A stretch of DNA of 17,328 bases from Chloroflexota bacterium (GCA_022576105.1 JACZRM010000010.1:1-17328), one strand, 5' to 3'. Numbered from the stretch's first letter, positions 6,145-14,265 are shown. The notes: generated from the sequence alone by a model not told the origin. Numbers and translations are program-made.

Positions 6145-7839
6145 CTACTCATCAGTAGTGATGGTAGGCAGCACCTCCATGCCAATTTTCCAATGGGTCT
6201 TGCCATCGACCAATTGGTGGGTGACGAATGCAAATCGGTGGAGTTCTCTTCTCCACCTGCGTTGCCACTGAAACCGAAGCTCTATGCCGATCTGGTCGTC
6301 GTTGAGGTCGGCCCACTTTTCGGTGGAGAGTCCTTTTTGAGTCTGGTCGAACCCCCAGGTGAGCCGCTCCTCGTGTAAGTTGGGCCCGGAGGCGAACTGC
6401 CAGGGCATGTCATACCCAGGCACGCACCACCGCCATTCGATGTCGTAGACCGGGTCGCCCGAAAGCTGGGTCACTCGGCGTTCCGGTGTAAACACCCTTC
6501 CCGTCTGTGCGCCGCTTCCGCCCAGTACCGCAAACGCCGGTCGGATTCCCCCAGGGGTTTTGGTCTCACGGTCTTCCTGATCTTCCGGGTCTTCCCTGGT
6601 CGTTTTCACCAGGTCCGGGTCTTCAGAATATTTCTGTTCCAGTTTACTGACCTGTAGCTCTGCGCTTAAATCTGGAAAGACGCGACCCAAGTCCCAGCCG
6701 TTGATCCACCGTTTGATATGCTGTCGGATACGCCAGGTTGGGTGGGTTTCAAACTGCGCTGGAGGTTCCCATCCGTAGGCGCTGGTGTAGACCGCACGAC
6801 ACTTCTCGTAGACTTTCTGCAGGTCCACTGAATCGGTCAACTGGGTATTCTCTTGGGGAATCTGCCTAATTTTTTCCATCCCCAAATGGGCGTGCACCGA
6901 AAGAATCAGATCATTCTGGCTTTCGCTGATCCCGAGATGGTCGGCGACCAGTTCGGCATCTCGCTTTTCGTCCATCACCTCGCTCTGGTAGGCAGTTGTG
7001 ATGGCGAAGGCGGTAGCCAGGCCTGGGATTTTGAATTCCTCAATTGTCCCCAGAAATCTGGCCATCTGAGCGTAGGATGTCGCCCGCTGCATCAGAGAAT
7101 ATCGGCCAATGAGCTCAACTTCATCGATCAAGATGACCCAACCGGAAAAGCCGGCGGCCCCGATCAGGTGGGATATGAACTGGTACCGCTGCCAGGCCAA
7201 ATCTTGCTCCGAGGTCTTGCTAAACTTGAACTCGGCCCGCTGGCCCAGTTCATCCAGCCAGGTCTTCAGGTCACGCTCCTGAATTCTTGAACCCTGCCAG
7301 AACCGGGCAATCCCGTCAGAAATCTCCGGGTAGCGATTGCCTCGGCATTCTTGGTAAACCAGCAGGGATGCTGGAAAACGAGGATCCAGACCCACATCCG
7401 AGTCGAACGCCCATCGGCGGAACTGCTCAAATTGCGGGCTGTCGAAATCCAGTCGGTTGGCTACGGCACTGAGCAGCGTCCCCGCCCATTCAGGAGCCTC
7501 AGCCCATTGCATGGCCGAGCGAAAAATCTTGAGCGGGTCGTATAGCGGCGTTTCTTTGCTGATTACCACCTTGCTGCAGACGAAATTTTGTTGCAGCGCC
7601 AGGTGTCGTAAATACTCAATAAGATGCGATTTGCCGGTGCCAAAGTCTCCGGAGAAAACGATTCCTTCCGGGGCCGTTGCCAATGGGGCCTGCTGCTGCA
7701 CATCGGCCAGCAATTGTCGGAAGCGGTCTTCCACCTGAAGTTGGGAGCTTCCCAGCGCTTGGACCACGTCCCGGTTGGGTATTCCCGAGCGCAAGGCCTC
7801 AATGGCCCGGCAACTGCTGATGTGTGCGTCTTTAACCAT
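6145..7839 (-). CDS. BrxD-like (DUF2791) P-loop ATPase
   Basis: The 564-residue protein opens with RAIEALRSGIPNRDVVQALGSSQ (11-33 region), the entry typical of BREX ATP-binding-domain (BrxD, DUF2791) proteins. A complete Walker A, GDFGTGKS at 64-71, and a Walker B strand WVILIDEVELI at 234-244 (D239, E240) follow, along with the SKETPLYDP segment at 94-102 also typical of the family. The AAA-like core runs to roughly residue 400; an acidic linker (about 400-425) leads to a C-terminal domain rich in aromatic residues (about 440-564) that I do not recognise. The start overlaps the stop of the upstream gene by 8 bp (ATGGTTAA), so the two are translationally coupled. None of the BREX partners (PglX methyltransferase, PglZ, BrxC) is in the window, so phage defence is not shown; a stand-alone ATPase pair is what is seen. 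Confidence 0.75.
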   Translation of the reverse strand: MVKDAHISSCRAIEALRSGIPNRDVVQALGSSQLQVEDRFRQLLADVQQQAPLATAPEGIVFSGDFGTGKSHLIEYLRHLALQQNFVCSKVVISKETPLYDPLKIFRSAMQWAEAPEWAGTLLSAVANRLDFDSPQFEQFRRWAFDSDVGLDPRFPASLLVYQECRGNRYPEISDGIARFWQGSRIQERDLKTWLDELGQRAEFKFSKTSEQDLAWQRYQFISHLIGAAGFSGWVILIDEVELIGRYSLMQRATSYAQMARFLGTIEEFKIPGLATAFAITTAYQSEVMDEKRDAELVADHLGISESQNDLILSVHAHLGMEKIRQIPQENTQLTDSVDLQKVYEKCRAVYTSAYGWEPPAQFETHPTWRIRQHIKRWINGWDLGRVFPDLSAELQVSKLEQKYSEDPDLVKTTREDPEDQEDRETKTPGGIRPAFAVLGGSGAQTGRVFTPERRVTQLSGDPVYDIEWRWCVPGYDMPWQFASGPNLHEERLTWGFDQTQKGLSTEKWADLNDDQIGIELRFQWQRRWRRELHRFAFVTHQLVDGKTHWKIGMEVLPTITTDE

Positions 7840-9289
7840 TGACGGCCTGTTTTTCTTTCACCAGACGGGGTTCTACCTGACTGGAAATCCGGATCAGCGC
7901 CGAGAAGGGGTTGACCGCGTCCCGATGGTGCACTTCATCCCAGATTCGCAGGTACAGAGCGTCGTATCTGCGAACACCCCGGTTTTGGTCGGTGAGGAAA
8001 CCCGGCGGGGCCGACACCACTATCAGGCAGTATTGGAGGTGGTCAGCGCCATCCACAAACTGGCGCAGCACCTCATACCCGTCCAGGACCGAGGCCGTGT
8101 TGTAATACAGAGAACCGTCGGGCTGGCCCTGCCGCCGGTCTACCAGGAAGCGAGAGATGTCCAGGTTCAAGACCATTCCACTATTGCCACAGAGATGGAG
8201 CCAGTGGGAGAGGGACGATATCATGGATCTGCCATTGCTCCGGTTCACTTTCTCGAAAATTGACGCCGACTTCAGGCCGGAAATAAATTTCAAGTCTCCC
8301 CGCAGCCATTCCCGGACCGCTTCGGCGCCGCCGACACTCAAATCTTTGGGGTCAAGCTGGGCCTGGCAAAGCCTCAGCATAGCCCGCCGGAAGTCATCGG
8401 TAATCTCCGAATACGAGGTTAACCGGTCGCGCAGTCGGTTGTTGACAATGGCCCGCATCTCACCCATATCAAGGCCGTTTGCCGAGGCAATATCGGCCAA
8501 CCCTAAATTCTCAGGGTCTTCAGGGACCCGATACTGACCGATTTTTAAAGTGAGCCTCATAAAATCGCGGGCCAGCCCATCCCAGTCTACCTGTCGGGCG
8601 ATTTGGTGGAAGAGCTCATCCACCATGTGAACCCGAGTTTTCGCCGCGTCCACCGCCGCAAAGAAATATCCGTTTTCCTGGGCCGCCCGTTGCAATGCCG
8701 AACTCAAGAAATCAGCTTGGGCTTCCAACGGGATAACGAATTTAACGCCTGACCCGCCGTTTTTGATGAAGTCCTGAAGATAATGCTCCCGAATCACCTT
8801 GAGCCAGTCGCTTTGGTGCAGGGCCTGTGACCGGGTGGGCTCCCTGGCGACTGCGGGTTGAATGCCGGCCTGGTCGTCACCAGAAACCGCGTGAATCGGA
8901 CCCACAACGGCTTCATCACCAACCGAGGGCTGGGTGGGTTGGTCTCCGCTGGTGGAACCAATGGTGGGCGCGGTTTTTGCTGGAGTTTGCTGGACCGACC
9001 TGGCGCCGTTGGAGCTGGCGCCTGCCCCTGAATTTACCGGCTTTGGCGAGATTTCTGGTGCGATTGTTGGCGTAGTCACCCGACGGGAGCGCCTTTGCAA
9101 GCGCGTATCGAGCAGCATGAGGATAGCCAAAATCACCACGAAAAGCGCGGCGATGAAGACCCGGTCCACCGTCACTATGTAGCTGGCGGCAAAAAAGGCG
9201 CTACCCAAGAGGAAGGTTAAAGTTGAGCGATAACCCCTAATCTCCGGCAGCTTACTTTTTCGAGGCTCTTTCAATCTGGTGTCGCCCAC
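7832..9289 (-). CDS. membrane-anchored protein with degenerate BrxD-like domain
   Basis: The 485-residue protein has two membrane helices (about 23-40 and 43-60) with a basic flank (RLQRRSRR at 63-70), so the rest faces the cytoplasm. Residues 71-160 are a Ser/Pro/Thr/Gly-rich linker. The folded part (about 160-475) follows the order of its downstream partner's ATPase core: a strand GGSGVKFVIPLE at 178-189 stands where a Walker A would be expected but lacks GxxxxGK[ST]; an AAVDA strand follows at 211-215; LNLDISRFL resembles a Walker B; a late strand LIVVSAPPGFLTD resembles the sensor region. I infer a pseudo-ATPase partner of the P-loop protein. The start is a GTG at 9287-9289 without a clear ribosome site; an upstream in-frame stop limits extension, and TTG at codon 6 is an alternative. 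Confidence 0.65.
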   Translation of the reverse strand: MGDTRLKEPRKSKLPEIRGYRSTLTFLLGSAFFAASYIVTVDRVFIAALFVVILAILMLLDTRLQRRSRRVTTPTIAPEISPKPVNSGAGASSNGARSVQQTPAKTAPTIGSTSGDQPTQPSVGDEAVVGPIHAVSGDDQAGIQPAVAREPTRSQALHQSDWLKVIREHYLQDFIKNGGSGVKFVIPLEAQADFLSSALQRAAQENGYFFAAVDAAKTRVHMVDELFHQIARQVDWDGLARDFMRLTLKIGQYRVPEDPENLGLADIASANGLDMGEMRAIVNNRLRDRLTSYSEITDDFRRAMLRLCQAQLDPKDLSVGGAEAVREWLRGDLKFISGLKSASIFEKVNRSNGRSMISSLSHWLHLCGNSGMVLNLDISRFLVDRRQGQPDGSLYYNTASVLDGYEVLRQFVDGADHLQYCLIVVSAPPGFLTDQNRGVRRYDALYLRIWDEVHHRDAVNPFSALIRISSQVEPRLVKEKQAVNG

Positions 9290-9476
9290 TTGTCACTGGG
9301 TGCATCGTGTATCTAATGTTATTCACGTATAATTGTCCCAGATTGGGTAAGGATGGATACAGGGTGTGAACACCCTAGCCCCATCGATAGAGGTGACTTC
9401 CCGACATTCGCGGCCAACGCTTTGGTGGTGACCGGTTCTGTCGGCGAGACGACTGCAGAAACGTCGAAGGGTGTCT

Positions 9477-9504
9477 GGCAAAAGGGGTTTGGCAAGAGGG
9501 GTTT
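9477..9504 (+). repeat. 14-bp tandem repeat, two copies
   Basis: GGCAAAAGGGGTTT (9477-9490) is followed directly by GGCAAGAGGGGTTT (9491-9504), one mismatch, and by a further GGCAA. It contributes to the open frames on both strands here and argues that they are by-products of repeats. Confidence 0.7.
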
Positions 9505-9575
9505 GGCAACACCGATTAGGGTGCTAAGTAATTGGAAATTGGCTTTCGAAAATGTCACAATGCAAACGTAAAACC

Positions 9576-9715
9576 GGATAGTGTATCAGTTTGGCGTCTG
9601 AGAACGGGACCTGGTCACCCCGGCCTTGGCCGGTGTCCAGATACAATCGCTGTTCAGACGCTCTGATAGTTTCCGGCTTGCGCCGGAATGACGAAAACTA
9701 AACTAACACACTACC
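9576..9715. mobile_element. MITE/REP-like element with imperfect terminal inverted repeats
   Basis: The left end GGATAGTGTATCAGTTT (9576-9592) matches the reverse complement of the right end AAACTAACACACTACC (9700-9715) at all but three positions (one gap, two mismatches). Inside are two hairpins, CCGGCC-TT-GGCCGG (9620-9633) and TTCCGGC-TTGC-GCCGGAA (9671-9688), the second followed by TGACG, the usual tail of REP sequences. There is no coding capacity. A target-site duplication is not evident. Repetition elsewhere in the genome is expected but cannot be seen here. Confidence 0.55.
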
Positions 9716-9730
9716 TGAAACTGGCTTTCA

Positions 9731-9762
9731 CTAACGGGCCCAACTACTAACGGGCCCAACTA
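9731..9762 (+). repeat. perfect 16-bp tandem duplication before the response regulator
   Basis: CTAACGGGCCCAACTA occurs twice back to back (9731-9746 and 9747-9762), each copy with a GGGCCC palindromic core spaced 16 bp apart. It lies 40-70 bp before the response regulator start, a position suitable for paired binding sites, or it may be a simple duplication. Confidence 0.7.
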
Positions 9763-9801
9763 ATGGATCGACAACTATTTTTAGGCTGGTGAGTCCTACC
9801 G

Positions 9802-11496
9802 ATGGCGCCGAGCAATACCGCAGTACTAATTGTTGAAGATGATCCTCAGACCGAGAGATTGGAGCGGCGTCTACTGGAAGACGACGGCTACACCGTGCAA
9901 TCGGTTACCAGCGGCGAAGAGGCCATTGCGCTGGTTTCGGACTCAGAACCGGACCTCATTCTGCTGGATATCGGCTTGCCAGGAATTGACGGATTCACCA
10001 CCTGTATGGTGCTCCGCAAGTTTTCGCAAGTCCGAATAATAATGGTCACCGGCCGAGACGCCACCACTGACAAAGTGAAAGGCATCGAAATTGGCGCCGA
10101 TGATTACGTCGCTAAACCCTTTGTGGGTGATGAATTGCTGGTGCGAGCCAGGGCGGTCATGCGCCGAAACAAATCTTTCAGGAGCAACGACTCAGGAACC
10201 GGTCCCAGGAAAATCGGCGGCCTGATGCCTGTGATCGCGTCGAAGGCTGGGCCAAGATTAGCGGAAGGAGTTAGCCGAATTGGAAATTCCGGCTTAAGAA
10301 CTAATCTGAGAGCTGGGCTTGCCAAGTCTAAATTATCCGGTCAGCGGCTGGTGCGCGACCTGCGCCGGAACGGGGTCAAAGGCCTTATTGATGGCAGGCG
10401 CAACTGCGCTAATTACACATCTGGGGAACCGCGCCCGGAGGGACAAAATCATCACCGTCTAACCTGGTCGCAACGTATGGCCGCCGTCAAGAGCTGGTGG
10501 ATAAAGGCGGCGTATACTACTTGGACTTATTGCCGCGTCCAGGGTTTGCGGGCCGGTGGCTACTTGAGAACGCAGCTCAGGCGGGCTGAATCAAGCCCGG
10601 GTCTGCGGAGGTTCATTGAAGCAGTGGCTAGATTCGGAAACGATGAACTTGAGGTAACCTTCGGGAAATATGGCATCAAGATCATCAATGCCCGGGGCAA
10701 TCGTCCGGCTGCCGAACCTGCTCCTCTAGAGGATGTATCAAGCCAGGCAATCACCCGGGATAAATCAGCCTCCGTCGAGCTTGCTCTGGCGGCTGAAGTA
10801 TCGCCATCGGAAGAAGCTGCAGCGTCGCCGGGTTCTCTATTCAACCAGCGGGCAGGAGATTCGTACCATCTCAATTTATTGGACGCGATGCTAACGTCCT
10901 ACTTGAATCAGGCCAGCGCCAAATGTGAAAACCCGATGCTGGCAGTGCCGGTGATACCTATTGTGGACATATATTCGCAGGTGGCCGAAATCTTGGGTAA
11001 AGACGAAACCTACACCAGGCAGGATTTCGCTCAGGATATATACCGCCTGCAGGTTAGCGGGGTGGATACCACGTTGACCGGGGCCAGAGTGCAGCTTCCC
11101 ATCAGCCGGGGTGTTCCGGGCAAAACCTTGACTGTTCTTGATGAGTCTGGGGGAGAAGTACGCTACTTTGGCGTTCGTTTCATACAGACTGAGAAATTAA
11201 ATGCTGAAGAACCGGCGCTGGATATACTACCAGACGATTCAGACGGAGAATTGCGCTCCTTTGAATCGCTGGAAGCTCCAACCTACGAGATGGAACTTAG
11301 GGATATTTTGGGTAGGCTCTCGGAGTGGCCGTCCCCCGAATTCGCCGAGTTCTTGGCCAGCCAGATTAAGTTGAAGAAATTGAGCGGAACCGAACTTCGG
11401 CAGTTTGCTCAAATAGCCAGGGACGCGCTGCACCGTGATAGACGGGAACCAGGCGATAGCCGGTCGCGGAATGACTCTGGGGGCGCTGCTACTTAA
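9802..11496 (+). CDS. response regulator with long C-terminal extension
   Basis: Residues 7-118 form a complete receiver domain: acidic pair D13/D14, phospho-acceptor D56 in LILLDIGLPGIDGF, switch T83 in MVTGRD and K105 in VAKPF. The domain most resembles OmpR-type receivers, yet no OmpR winged helix follows. Instead there is a basic, helix-prone stretch (about 135-275), a short strand-rich patch DELEVTFGKYGIKI (281-294), an Ala/Ser/Glu linker (300-350), and a block at about 383-460 (PIVDIYSQVAEILG...GVRF) whose helix-helix-strand order could be a winged helix; an acidic then basic tail ends the protein. Total 564 residues, far longer than usual. No sensor kinase is adjacent. The ATG at 9802 has GGTGAG about 9 nt upstream. 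The receiver call is firm; the output function is unknown. Confidence 0.8.
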   Translation: MAPSNTAVLIVEDDPQTERLERRLLEDDGYTVQSVTSGEEAIALVSDSEPDLILLDIGLPGIDGFTTCMVLRKFSQVRIIMVTGRDATTDKVKGIEIGADDYVAKPFVGDELLVRARAVMRRNKSFRSNDSGTGPRKIGGLMPVIASKAGPRLAEGVSRIGNSGLRTNLRAGLAKSKLSGQRLVRDLRRNGVKGLIDGRRNCANYTSGEPRPEGQNHHRLTWSQRMAAVKSWWIKAAYTTWTYCRVQGLRAGGYLRTQLRRAESSPGLRRFIEAVARFGNDELEVTFGKYGIKIINARGNRPAAEPAPLEDVSSQAITRDKSASVELALAAEVSPSEEAAASPGSLFNQRAGDSYHLNLLDAMLTSYLNQASAKCENPMLAVPVIPIVDIYSQVAEILGKDETYTRQDFAQDIYRLQVSGVDTTLTGARVQLPISRGVPGKTLTVLDESGGEVRYFGVRFIQTEKLNAEEPALDILPDDSDGELRSFESLEAPTYEMELRDILGRLSEWPSPEFAEFLASQIKLKKLSGTELRQFAQIARDALHRDRREPGDSRSRNDSGGAAT

Positions 11497-11533
11497 ATAA
11501 ACGGTGAATCGTCTGGGGAGCCATCTTCAGTAC

Positions 11534-11554
11534 AGGCTGGGCCCGGGCCGGCCT
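11534..11554 (+). terminator. GC-rich hairpin after the response regulator
   Basis: AGGCTGG (11534-11540) can pair with CCGGCCT (11548-11554) including one G-T pair, around a GC-rich loop; the centre also contains the palindrome GGCCCGGGCC (11540-11549). It lies 38 bp after the stop. No T-run follows, so the role in termination is doubtful. Confidence 0.25.
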
Positions 11555-11730
11555 AGAAAAGCTAGCCGCAACTGGCCAAGTTTCAGTTGGCGCCTTTCCC
11601 GCAATTATCTTGGACGGTGGTCAACGCTTCAAGGGATATCCTTTCACCGCCAGCCCTCAGTACAATAGGTCCAGGTTGAAGCGGATTCTGCTAGAATTCG
11701 CCCCACCGCTAACTATTTTGCTTTTCGGAT

Positions 11731-11739
11731 TGTTATATA
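11731..11739 (+). promoter_or_regulatory. possible extended -10 promoter for the sigma factor gene
   Basis: TG-T-TATATA (TATATA at 11734-11739) has the extended -10 form and lies about 38 nt before the TTG start. No good -35 is present 17 bp upstream. The rest of the 280-bp gap (11497-11776) shows no gene. Confidence 0.3.
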
Positions 11740-11776
11740 AACAAGCTCCCTACCACTATTCCTAGCGGAGTAAGAT

Positions 11777-12349
11777 TTGCAACGAGAGTATACGGAAGAG
11801 GTCCTGATACGAGCCGCCCAGCAGGGCGACCGCGAGTCCTTTGCCGCGCTGTACGAGGCCCACGCCGACCGGGTCTATCGCTACCTTCTCAGCCGCTTGG
11901 GGCAACCAGCCGATGCGGAAGATGTGACCGCTGAAGTGTTCATTCGAGCTATGAAATCCTTGCCCTCGTTCAAAATTACTGGGGCCCCGATTATCGCATG
12001 GCTATTGCGAATTGCTCACAACTCTGCAATCAATTACATGAAGAAGCAAGATCGCCGAAATGAGGTTGAGCTGTTCGACACTGGGATTTCGTCCAGCGAC
12101 GATCCAGCGGCGGCAGTGCTGAAAAGGTCAGAGTTTGCTGAAGTTGCCAGCGCCATGGGTAGTTTGACCGCGCTGCAACGTCAGGTTCTGAATTTGAGGT
12201 TCATCCGGCAGCTTTCCACGTCAGAGACGGCTGGTGTAATGAGAAGAAGCGAGAAAGCGGTAAAGTTTCTGCAATTCAGTGCCATCAGGGCACTGCGCGG
12301 CAGGTTCAGTACCCAGGAGGTAATCGATGATGCCCAAAAATCTGTATAA
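11777..12349 (+). CDS. ECF-type RNA polymerase sigma factor
   Basis: The 190-residue protein has only the two conserved sigma regions. Region 2 (about 22-90) contains FAALYEAHADRVYRYLLSRL and DAEDVTAEVFIRAMKSL, which bind core polymerase and the -10 element; region 4 (about 128-175) contains LTALQRQVLNLRFIRQLSTSETAGVM, the helix-turn-helix for the -35 element. The start is a TTG at 11777-11779, supported by GGAG 6 nt upstream and by alignment with the usual short N-terminus. The downstream membrane-protein gene begins within this gene (23-bp overlap), so both are made from one transcript; that protein is a candidate regulator of this sigma factor. Its targets may include the lipoprotein and surface protein genes that follow, but no shared ECF promoter motif was recognised. 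Confidence 0.9.
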   Translation: MQREYTEEVLIRAAQQGDRESFAALYEAHADRVYRYLLSRLGQPADAEDVTAEVFIRAMKSLPSFKITGAPIIAWLLRIAHNSAINYMKKQDRRNEVELFDTGISSSDDPAAAVLKRSEFAEVASAMGSLTALQRQVLNLRFIRQLSTSETAGVMRRSEKAVKFLQFSAIRALRGRFSTQEVIDDAQKSV

Positions 12350-13187
12350 AGCGCTCCAGCAGTGCATCAAGTTGCTGGACTCCGGGGTTCCGGCAGAGGA
12401 ATGTTTGGCAAAATACCCAAGGCACTCGGACGAGCTGAGGCCGCTGCTGGCGGCTGCGTCGGAGCCGAACACCACGTTTCACAATAATGACCAGGATACT
12501 GGGTTCCAAATGCCTTTCGACGCAAAACTTCGGGTGCGGCGGCGGGTGTTGGAGCATTGGGATCGGTTGCACGCGCCGAAACAAAGCTGGTGGATGTCCC
12601 TCGGTTGGTCTACTCGCTGGGCGGCAGCGGCGGCCGTGCTGGTCATCATGCTAATGGGCGGCGGCGTGGGAACGGTGGCGGCAGCGCAGGACTCAGTGCC
12701 CGGCAGCGGGCTCTATACGGTGAAGCAACTGCAAGAAGAGGCCAGGCTCTGGTTCACCCGATCTCCCAAGGAAAAGGTAGCGATCTACAGCGAATACAGC
12801 CGGGAGCGCGCCCGGGAGATTGTCCAGTTGATGCAATCCGATCAACAGGACCTGGCCGTAGTATCAATTACGCGGTTGGAGGAGCACCTGACTGCGGTTG
12901 ACGCAATTTGGGCGGAATCCGCCAGTGGCTCCAGCACATCCGGTTTATCAAGCTCGGCTATCATAGAGACCTTGGGCGATGTGTTGTTGTCCCGGGATGA
13001 GGGTATCACGGTGGCCGATGCCCTGAATTCTACCTCGACCAGCGCTTACCCGTGTTTGCAGCACATTCTGCAGATTCTAGGGAGTGCCAGGGAGCAGGTT
13101 AATTCGTCACTGGAGGCAGTAGGCCGGACTCTGCCCCAGGGATCTTCGAGGACTTACAATGAGCTGGATACTCTGTGCCCCCGTTAG
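12327..13187 (+). CDS. DUF5667-type membrane protein, possible anti-sigma factor
   Basis: The N-terminal part LYKALQQCIKLLDSGVPAEECLAKYP with ELRPLLAAA (6-44) is the conserved opening found in many Chloroflexota proteins encoded next to ECF sigma factors. A single membrane helix lies at about 98-120 after basic residues, placing the first ~95 residues inside and the rest outside. The segment just after it, DSVPGSGLYTVKQLQEEARLWFTRSPKEKVAIY (written in parts: VPGSGLYTVKQLQEEARLWF, 124-143), fits DUF5667, a helical extracytoplasmic domain. The tail is Ser-rich. A strong AGGAGG (12315-12320) precedes the ATG at 12327, with a second ATG at 12330; both lie inside the sigma gene. Topology and overlap suggest it holds the sigma factor at the membrane; no classical zinc-binding anti-sigma motif is seen, so this remains inference. 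Confidence 0.7.
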   Translation: MMPKNLYKALQQCIKLLDSGVPAEECLAKYPRHSDELRPLLAAASEPNTTFHNNDQDTGFQMPFDAKLRVRRRVLEHWDRLHAPKQSWWMSLGWSTRWAAAAAVLVIMLMGGGVGTVAAAQDSVPGSGLYTVKQLQEEARLWFTRSPKEKVAIYSEYSRERAREIVQLMQSDQQDLAVVSITRLEEHLTAVDAIWAESASGSSTSGLSSSAIIETLGDVLLSRDEGITVADALNSTSTSAYPCLQHILQILGSAREQVNSSLEAVGRTLPQGSSRTYNELDTLCPR

Positions 13188-13334
13188 TTGAGTGTCTTTC
13201 CGCCGTTTCCAGTCTGCGGTCACCAGGGTGCCGGGGGACTGGTTTCTGGCGGTACCGGTCTGGTAACGCCACGAAAGTATTGAATTATTCAACCCCCACC
13301 AGATTTATTCTCTTCAGGAGATTGGGGGCAATCT

Positions 13335-14177
13335 GTGAATCCTGCTGGCTGTCTTCTGAACCCAGGTCAGCCGAACCAGCGCATAAACTTCAATTTGAAC
13401 ATAACTTCATACACTAACCAATTGGGACCCTGGTCACCGCGTGCCGCCGAAAGGCTGGCTGCCCTCAAGGGCGGTTCAGTTGTCCTCCTGATGATGCTGT
13501 TGTTAATGGTCGTTGGGTGCGGTTCTGATCCGAGGCCCACCCAGACTCCGCTATCCCCAGGAGTCAGTCCCAGCCCCAGTCCCAGCCCCGTGCTCATCCC
13601 CACCTCGGCGCAGCCGACTTTGCCTGCCACCGGTCAGCCGGCGCATACCCCTACCCCAATCAACGCCCCGGCGGCTCCCCTGGTCTTGGACCTGCTGACC
13701 CCATTGGACCAGTCCGGGGTGGAAGTTGGATTTGTCCGGGTCATGGGGACTACGTCAGGAAGTTCGGTCAGCGTTAACGGTCTGAGTGCTATCCTGAGCG
13801 CCGCTGGTGAATTCCAACGAGATATCACGCTGCGGGATGGCGTCAACTTGATCGAGGTTATTGCATCAGATGACGCCGGGCAGACTACTTCGCAGCAGAT
13901 CGTGGTCTTCTTTATTGCGCCAACAGCGGGATTACCTTTCACCTTGCTCTACCCGTTGGACGGGTTGGAAGTGTCTCAACCGGTGCTCACCGTGGTTGGG
14001 GTCACCCGTCCGGATGCGGTGATCGGCGTCAACGAAGTTCCAGCGGAAGTTGAGGGCTCCGGTATATTCACCGCCACGGTTGTCCTTGAAGAGGGCGCCA
14101 ACCTGTTGGAGATAGTGGCTGCCGATTTTGAAGGCAACGTGCGGTTTCAAACCGCGGTAGTGTTTTATCTGCCGTAG
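13335..14177 (+). CDS. lipoprotein with Pro/Ser/Thr stalk and two Ig-like domains
   Basis: A hydrophobic stretch at about 47-60 ends in VVGC, a lipobox with lipidated C62, so the mature protein should be anchored on the outer face of the membrane. Residues 66-115 are a Pro/Ser/Thr-rich stalk with SPSPSPSP. Two similar beta-rich repeats follow, at 116-194 and 201-280: each opens with LTPLD or LYPLDG, has a V-x-V-N-G-like turn, continues with ITLRDGVNLIEVIASD or VVLEEGANLLEIVAAD, and closes with a VVFF/VVFY strand. They resemble glucodextranase B-like Ig-fold domains, often used in binding at the surface. The GTG at 13335 has GGGGG at 5-nt spacing, but gives an unusually long leader; TTG at 13422 is an alternative start. 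The function is probably structural or adhesive. Confidence 0.7.
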   Translation: MNPAGCLLNPGQPNQRINFNLNITSYTNQLGPWSPRAAERLAALKGGSVVLLMMLLLMVVGCGSDPRPTQTPLSPGVSPSPSPSPVLIPTSAQPTLPATGQPAHTPTPINAPAAPLVLDLLTPLDQSGVEVGFVRVMGTTSGSSVSVNGLSAILSAAGEFQRDITLRDGVNLIEVIASDDAGQTTSQQIVVFFIAPTAGLPFTLLYPLDGLEVSQPVLTVVGVTRPDAVIGVNEVPAEVEGSGIFTATVVLEEGANLLEIVAADFEGNVRFQTAVVFYLP

Positions 14178-14265
14178 GTTTTGGGTGTGGTGCTAACCTT
14201 TGCTGCCTTCACGTGTTTTTATTAGCAGACAACCCAAACAACTTGGCCATACAGGCGGGGCTAAT

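Larger units (their letters stand above)
9290..9801. other. 512-bp gap with tandem repeats and a MITE-like element
   Basis: No clear gene is present. From left to right the gap holds an inverted repeat GGGTGT-GA-ACACCC (9362-9375), a 14-bp tandem repeat (9477-9504), a MITE-like palindromic element (9576-9715) and a 16-bp tandem repeat (9731-9762). Between 9353 and 9558 both strands are open, but neither product resembles a known protein and neither has a good ribosome site. Promoters for the two divergent operons must lie here; I cannot place them firmly. Confidence 0.55.

Noticed and set aside
6145..9289. Complete BREX phage-defence locus
   Set aside because: Only BrxD-like proteins are present. 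Methyltransferase, PglZ phosphatase and BrxC genes are absent on both sides.
9319..9558. Small minus-strand gene of 79 codons
   Set aside because: It runs through the tandem repeat and an inverted repeat, the opposite strand is also open, and no start signal or known domain is visible.
14200..14265. TTG start for the surface protein
   Set aside because: It would put 22 polar residues before the signal peptide, whereas the ATG at 14266 has AGGCGGGG at proper spacing.
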